Source: Pseudarthrobacter sp. PS3-L1 (lineage in GTDB: Bacteria; Actinomycetota; Actinomycetes; Actinomycetales; Micrococcaceae). Taken from it: a stretch of 64,000 nt of DNA. The notes under the pieces are model-generated. The model was not told the DNA's origin and did no database searches. It saw only the letters and a list, made by a program, of their open reading frames with translations. The position numbers were made by a program, and so were the translations under genes. Position 1 is the first letter of the stretch. Every line of letters starts with the position of its first letter. Where the stretch lies: contig NZ_JASISU010000004.1 of NCBI RefSeq assembly GCF_030063285.1, positions 248,001-312,000 of the forward strand, in the 5' to 3' direction. Of the stretch, positions 60,727 to 64,000 are shown piece after piece.

Positions 60727-61863
60727 GTGACCTCTTTCGGCCTGAGCCTGCCCGACTATCCGTGGGAAGCAATGGCCCCATACCTGGCGAAAGCCGCCAA
60801 GCATCCTGGCGGGGTAGTAAACCTTTCCATCGGCACCCCTGTTGATCCGACACCCAAGCTAGTGCAGGAGGCCTTGGCCTCGGCGGCCAACGCCCCGGGC
60901 TATCCCACAGTTCACGGCACCCCCGCCCTGCGTACGGCAATCGTTGAGTGGTTTGCCCGACGTCGCGGAGTTGCCGATATGGATCCGCAGAACGTCATGC
61001 CAACGGTAGGTTCCAAGGAACTCGTGGCCTGGTTGCCGCTGCTGCTTGGCCTGGGCGCGGGTGATGTGGTGGTTCGCCCCACTGTCGCATATCCCACATA
61101 TGACATTGGCGCCACGCTGGCAGGTGCTACGTCCGTTGCCGCGGATGACCTTGACGAGCTCGATTCTGGAACGCGGGCCAGGGTCCGCCTAGTCTGGGTC
61201 AACTCGCCGGGCAACCCCACCGGAAGCGTCCGGGACGCAGCATCGCTGGCAGCCCTTGTTGACCAAGCCCGGTCAGTGGGTGCGGTTGTTGCGTCCGATG
61301 AGTGCTACGCAGAGTTGGGCTGGGGGGACTGGGATTTGCAGCGCGGCGGTGAGGCAGTGCCCAGTATCCTCGATCCGCGCGTCGCCCGAGGTTCGCACGA
61401 GGGTCTGTTGGCCGTGTACTCGCTCAGCAAGCAGTCCAACTTGGCCGGCTACCGGGCATCGTTCGTAGCTGGCGATCCGGCCATCATGGCCAACCTGGTG
61501 AACAGCCGCAAGCATGCCGGGATGATCGTGCCATATCCGGTCCAGGAGGCTCTTCGTGTTGCCCTCGGCGACGACGGACACGTGCAGGTGCAGAAGGACC
61601 TTTACCGGGGACGGCGCGAACGCCTCCTGCCAGCACTCACAGGGTGGGGATTGGACCTGCATCAGTCCCACGCAGGGCTCTACCTCTGGTGCACGGCGGG
61701 GGAAGACACCTGGGTCACCATTGACCGGCTTGCCGACCAGGGCATAGTTGCCGGACCCGGCGTCTTCTACGGGCTTGCCGGTGCAGGGTTTGTGCGTGTG
61801 GCCCTGACCGGTTCGGATGAACGGATTGATGCTGCTGTGGCCCGATTGGGCACAGACGCGTAA
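60727..61863 (+). CDS. dapC: succinyldiaminopimelate transaminase
   Basis: 378 residues, GTG start. Class I/II PLP aminotransferase with the actinobacterial DapC wording: FGLSLPDYPWEAMAPYLAKAAKHPGGVVNLSIGTPVDPTPKLVQEAL, substrate-loop GYPTVHGTPALRTAIVEWFARRRGV, SPGNPTGSV, SDECYAELGW, and PLP Lys235 in SLSKQSNLAGYRASF. It works in lysine/diaminopimelate synthesis, transferring an amino group from glutamate. Probably cotranscribed with the ferredoxin gene. Confidence 0.95.
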   Translation: MTSFGLSLPDYPWEAMAPYLAKAAKHPGGVVNLSIGTPVDPTPKLVQEALASAANAPGYPTVHGTPALRTAIVEWFARRRGVADMDPQNVMPTVGSKELVAWLPLLLGLGAGDVVVRPTVAYPTYDIGATLAGATSVAADDLDELDSGTRARVRLVWVNSPGNPTGSVRDAASLAALVDQARSVGAVVASDECYAELGWGDWDLQRGGEAVPSILDPRVARGSHEGLLAVYSLSKQSNLAGYRASFVAGDPAIMANLVNSRKHAGMIVPYPVQEALRVALGDDGHVQVQKDLYRGRRERLLPALTGWGLDLHQSHAGLYLWCTAGEDTWVTIDRLADQGIVAGPGVFYGLAGAGFVRVALTGSDERIDAAVARLGTDA

Positions 61864-61880
61864 CAATCCTGTGAAGGGCG

Positions 61881-61913
61881 CCACATATTGGCCCCTTTGG
61901 GGCTCCTTTGTGG
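61881..61913 (+). terminator. weak hairpin after dapC
   Basis: GCCCC-TTT-GGGGC at 61891-61903 within outer arms CCACA/TGTGG. No T-run beyond CCTTT. Modest evidence. Confidence 0.3.
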
Positions 61914-62091
61914 TTTCGCGATTAGTGACACCTGCCGTGGAGCGGTAACTTTTTAAGTGACCATCAACGGTGGCCTTTGATTCGAAGGCAGCCCGGACGT
62001 CGGCTTCCGCTACAGCGGAGACCACGGTCGGCTCACCAGAGGTCGGATCAAGCTTTCGACAGAGGCCCAGGAGCCTCATGAAGGGGATTCC

Positions 62092-63375
62092 ATGACTGAA
62101 GACAACAGCGCAACCCTGAAACACTCAGGTGGTGAGCTCAAGCTCCCGCGCATCCAGGTTGTCGAGGGAAACGAAGGCTACGACGTTTCCAAGCTCCTGA
62201 AGCAGACGGGCGCCGTTACCTACGATCCCGGCTTCATGAATACGGCGGCCACCAAGTCCGCCATCACTTACATTGACGGTGATGCAGGAATCCTGCGCTA
62301 CCGCGGGTACCCCATCGAGCAGTTGGCACAGCACTCGAGTTTCCTTGAGGTCTCCTACCTGCTGATCTACGGCAACCTGCCCAGCGCCACTGAGCTTGAG
62401 GACTTCGACCAGAAGATTCGCCACCACACGCTCCTGCATGAAGAGCTCAAGGGCTTCTTCGGCGGTTTCCCTCGGGATGCCCACCCGATGCCGGTGCTGT
62501 CCTCCGCGGTGTCGGCGCTGTCCACGTTCTATCAGGACTCCCTGGACCCGAACAACGCCGAGCAGGTGGAGGTTTCGACCATCCGCCTGATGGCAAAGCT
62601 TCCCGTCATTGCTGCCTATGCGCATAAGAAGTCGATCGGGCAGCCTATGCTCTACCCGGACAATTCCATGAACCTTGTGGAGAACTTCCTGCGGCTGAGC
62701 TTCGGCCTGCCAGCTGAGCAGTACGAGATGGACCCGGTAGTGGTCAAAGCCTTGGACCTCCTGTTGATCCTGCATGCGGACCACGAGCAGAACTGCTCCA
62801 CGTCCACTGTGCGCCTTGTCGGTTCTTCTGGGGCCAACCTCTTCGCGTCCGTTTCCTCTGGCATCCACGCCCTCTCCGGGCCTGCCCACGGCGGAGCCAA
62901 CGAGGCGGTCCTCAAGATGCTTCGCCAGATCCAGGCTGACGGCACCAAGCCTGAGGATTACATGGAGAAGGTCAAGAACAAGGAAGATGGCGTGCGCCTG
63001 ATGGGCTTTGGGCACCGCGTCTATAAGAATTATGATCCGCGCGCGAAGATCGTCAAGAACACGGCCCACGAGATCCTTTCCAAGCTCGGTGGCAACGACG
63101 AGATGCTGGACATTGCGCTGCGCCTCGAGGAAAAGGCACTCAATGATGATTACTTCATCGAGCGCAAGCTGTACCCGAACGTGGACTTCTACACCGGCCT
63201 GATCTACAAGGCCATGGGGTTCCCGGAGAAGATGTTCACTGTCCTCTTCGCCATTGGTCGCCTGCCGGGTTGGATCGCCCAGTGGCGCGAGTTGCAGGAG
63301 GACTCTGAGGCAAAGATTGGCCGTCCGCGCCAGCTTTACATCGGTGAAGCCGAGAGGGACTACCCCGCGCGGTAG
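62092..63375 (+). CDS. gltA: citrate synthase
   Basis: 427 residues, type II citrate synthase. ATG with GAAGGGG upstream. Catalytic His residues lie in HADHEQNCSTSTVRLVGSSGANLFASVSSGIHALSGPAHGGANEAVLKML and FGHRVYKNYDPRAKIVK, with the catalytic Asp in LDIALRLEEKALNDDYFIERKLYPNVDFYTG. It condenses oxaloacetate and acetyl-CoA. The gene is alone between dapC (228-bp gap) and a strong shared terminator. Confidence 0.97.
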   Translation: MTEDNSATLKHSGGELKLPRIQVVEGNEGYDVSKLLKQTGAVTYDPGFMNTAATKSAITYIDGDAGILRYRGYPIEQLAQHSSFLEVSYLLIYGNLPSATELEDFDQKIRHHTLLHEELKGFFGGFPRDAHPMPVLSSAVSALSTFYQDSLDPNNAEQVEVSTIRLMAKLPVIAAYAHKKSIGQPMLYPDNSMNLVENFLRLSFGLPAEQYEMDPVVVKALDLLLILHADHEQNCSTSTVRLVGSSGANLFASVSSGIHALSGPAHGGANEAVLKMLRQIQADGTKPEDYMEKVKNKEDGVRLMGFGHRVYKNYDPRAKIVKNTAHEILSKLGGNDEMLDIALRLEEKALNDDYFIERKLYPNVDFYTGLIYKAMGFPEKMFTVLFAIGRLPGWIAQWRELQEDSEAKIGRPRQLYIGEAERDYPAR

Positions 63376-63402
63376 GTTCCCTCCCAAGAGTGGGACGTAA
63401 CG

Positions 63403-63451
63403 CACGACGGCGGCCGCTCACCTTCCGTGAAGGTGGGCGGCCGCCGTCGTG
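63403..63451. terminator. bidirectional terminator between gltA and galE
   Basis: CACGACGGCGGCCGC and GCGGCCGCCGTCGTG pair perfectly over 15 bp; the interior adds CACCTT/AAGGTG across one G-T pair, about 22 bp in total. It lies between converging genes. T-runs are short. Confidence 0.8.
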
Positions 63452-63475
63452 TGTTCGTGCAGCGCGTGGAAGCGC

Positions 63476-64000
63476 TCAGGAGACGTAGCCCTGGGGGTTG
63501 TTCTTCTGCCAGCGCCAGTGGTCCTCGCACATCTGGTCAACAGTCTTGGTGGTGGACCAGCTGAGATCCGCCAGGGCTGAGGATGCGTCTGCCCAGAACG
63601 CGGGGAGGTCACCTTCACGGCGGCCAGTGACTTCATAGGGGATGGATTGGCCCACGGCCTTTTCGAAGGACCGGAGCACTTCCAGCACGGAGGAACCGGT
63701 GCCGGAGCCCAGGTTCCACCTGAAGACGCCGGTACGGTCTGCAATGTGGTCCAGGGCTGCTACGTGTCCGCCGGCGAGGTCCACCACGTGGATGTAGTCC
63801 CGCAGGCACGTGCCATCAGGGGTGTCGTAGTCGCCACCGAAGACCATCAGCTTGTCGCGGCGGCCCACGGCCACCTGGGCGATGAACGGCACCAGGTTGT
63901 TCGGAATTCCCTGGGGGTCCTCACCGATCCGGCCGGAGGGATGGGCCCCGACGGGGTTGAAGTATCGCAGCAGTGCGATGTGCCAGCGGTTATCCGCAGC
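63476..64000 (-). CDS. galE: UDP-glucose 4-epimerase, C-terminal part (partial)
   Basis: The frame is open to the right window edge, so only the last 174 codons are seen. They match GalE after the active site: LLRYFNPVGAHPSGRIGEDPQGIPNNLVPFIAQVAVGRRDKLMVFGGDYDTPDGTCLRDYIHVVDLAGGHVAALDHI, then LGSGTGSSVLEVLRSFEKAVGQSIPYEVTGRREGDLPAFWADASSA. The catalytic Tyr and NAD site lie outside the window. It interconverts UDP-glucose and UDP-galactose. Confidence 0.95.
   Translation of the reverse strand, partial: AADNRWHIALLRYFNPVGAHPSGRIGEDPQGIPNNLVPFIAQVAVGRRDKLMVFGGDYDTPDGTCLRDYIHVVDLAGGHVAALDHIADRTGVFRWNLGSGTGSSVLEVLRSFEKAVGQSIPYEVTGRREGDLPAFWADASSALADLSWSTTKTVDQMCEDHWRWQKNNPQGYVS

Noticed and set aside
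62125..63405. 426-codon minus-strand open frame opposite gltA
   Set aside because: Mirror of a highly conserved citrate synthase; high-GC codon bias leaves the antisense frame open.

Overview
The window looks like a chromosomal segment of a high-GC actinobacterium of the Arthrobacter/Pseudarthrobacter type (Micrococcaceae). Markers are the family set (GuaB3, DUF3817 next to SURF1, a SepX/GlpR-like protein, an FmdB/Ruc-like protein with a CIRCE site, DUF3090 with an SCO1664-type protein, a 7Fe-type ferredoxin followed by DapC), frequent GTG and TTG starts, and many genes with a TANNNT box six to eight bases before the start codon, as expected for leaderless mRNAs. This is inferred from protein and motif recognition; no database was searched.

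Layout. 1-7.1 kb: end of an ABC exporter, guaB3, glpD, a PTS EIIA protein, SURF1, DUF3817 and guaA. 7.2-11.5 kb: a 1421-residue SF1-helicase-like protein ending in a restriction-endonuclease-like domain, with altered ATPase motifs. 11.5-16.1 kb: SAF protein, FmdB/Ruc-like protein and 5-formyl-THF cyclo-ligase on the minus strand, facing away from galU, an acetyltransferase and SepX on the plus strand. The layout parallels the mycobacterial Rv0991c-Rv0996 block but lacks the moeA/glp gene. 16.1-19.3 kb: tRNA-Ala(CGC), a secreted GH5 cellulase-like enzyme with a CBM2-like tail, and corA. 19.4-25.5 kb: two Lrp regulators, two MFS transporters, a LysR regulator and an N-acetylglucosamine-kinase-like protein. 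25.5-30.9 kb: pirin (5' end apparently frameshifted), Nudix hydrolase and a four-gene osmoprotectant ABC operon ending in a strong hairpin.

31-42.3 kb: alanine-type aminotransferase, PPK2, xseAB, a membrane protein, ispH, rmuC, ychF, DUF1801, SCO1664-like and DUF3090 proteins and an SDR. 42.4-47.1 kb: FAD amine-oxidase-like enzyme, LLM oxidoreductase, a photolyase of the FeS-BCP type with no cysteine at all, and a deaminase. 47.2-54.9 kb: two peptide-binding lipoproteins and a dpp/opp-type importer (two permeases and a fused double ATPase), with hairpin terminators after the second binding protein and at the end. 54.9-58.5 kb: SGNH lipoprotein, typA and a small membrane protein. 58.5-60.0 kb: an AbiEi/DUF559 nuclease-like gene bracketed by clusters of a short GGACATGCTCAA-type repeat and followed by a four-tract G-quadruplex motif. 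60-64 kb: a small SH3-like protein, ferredoxin, dapC, gltA and the 3' part of galE.

Most of the window is vertically inherited housekeeping DNA. The parts that best repay further work are the repeat-flanked DUF559 locus, the helicase-nuclease fusion with a missing Walker A lysine, the cysteine-free photolyase, the CIRCE-controlled FmdB/Ruc gene, the missing glp gene, and the run of leaderless promoters.
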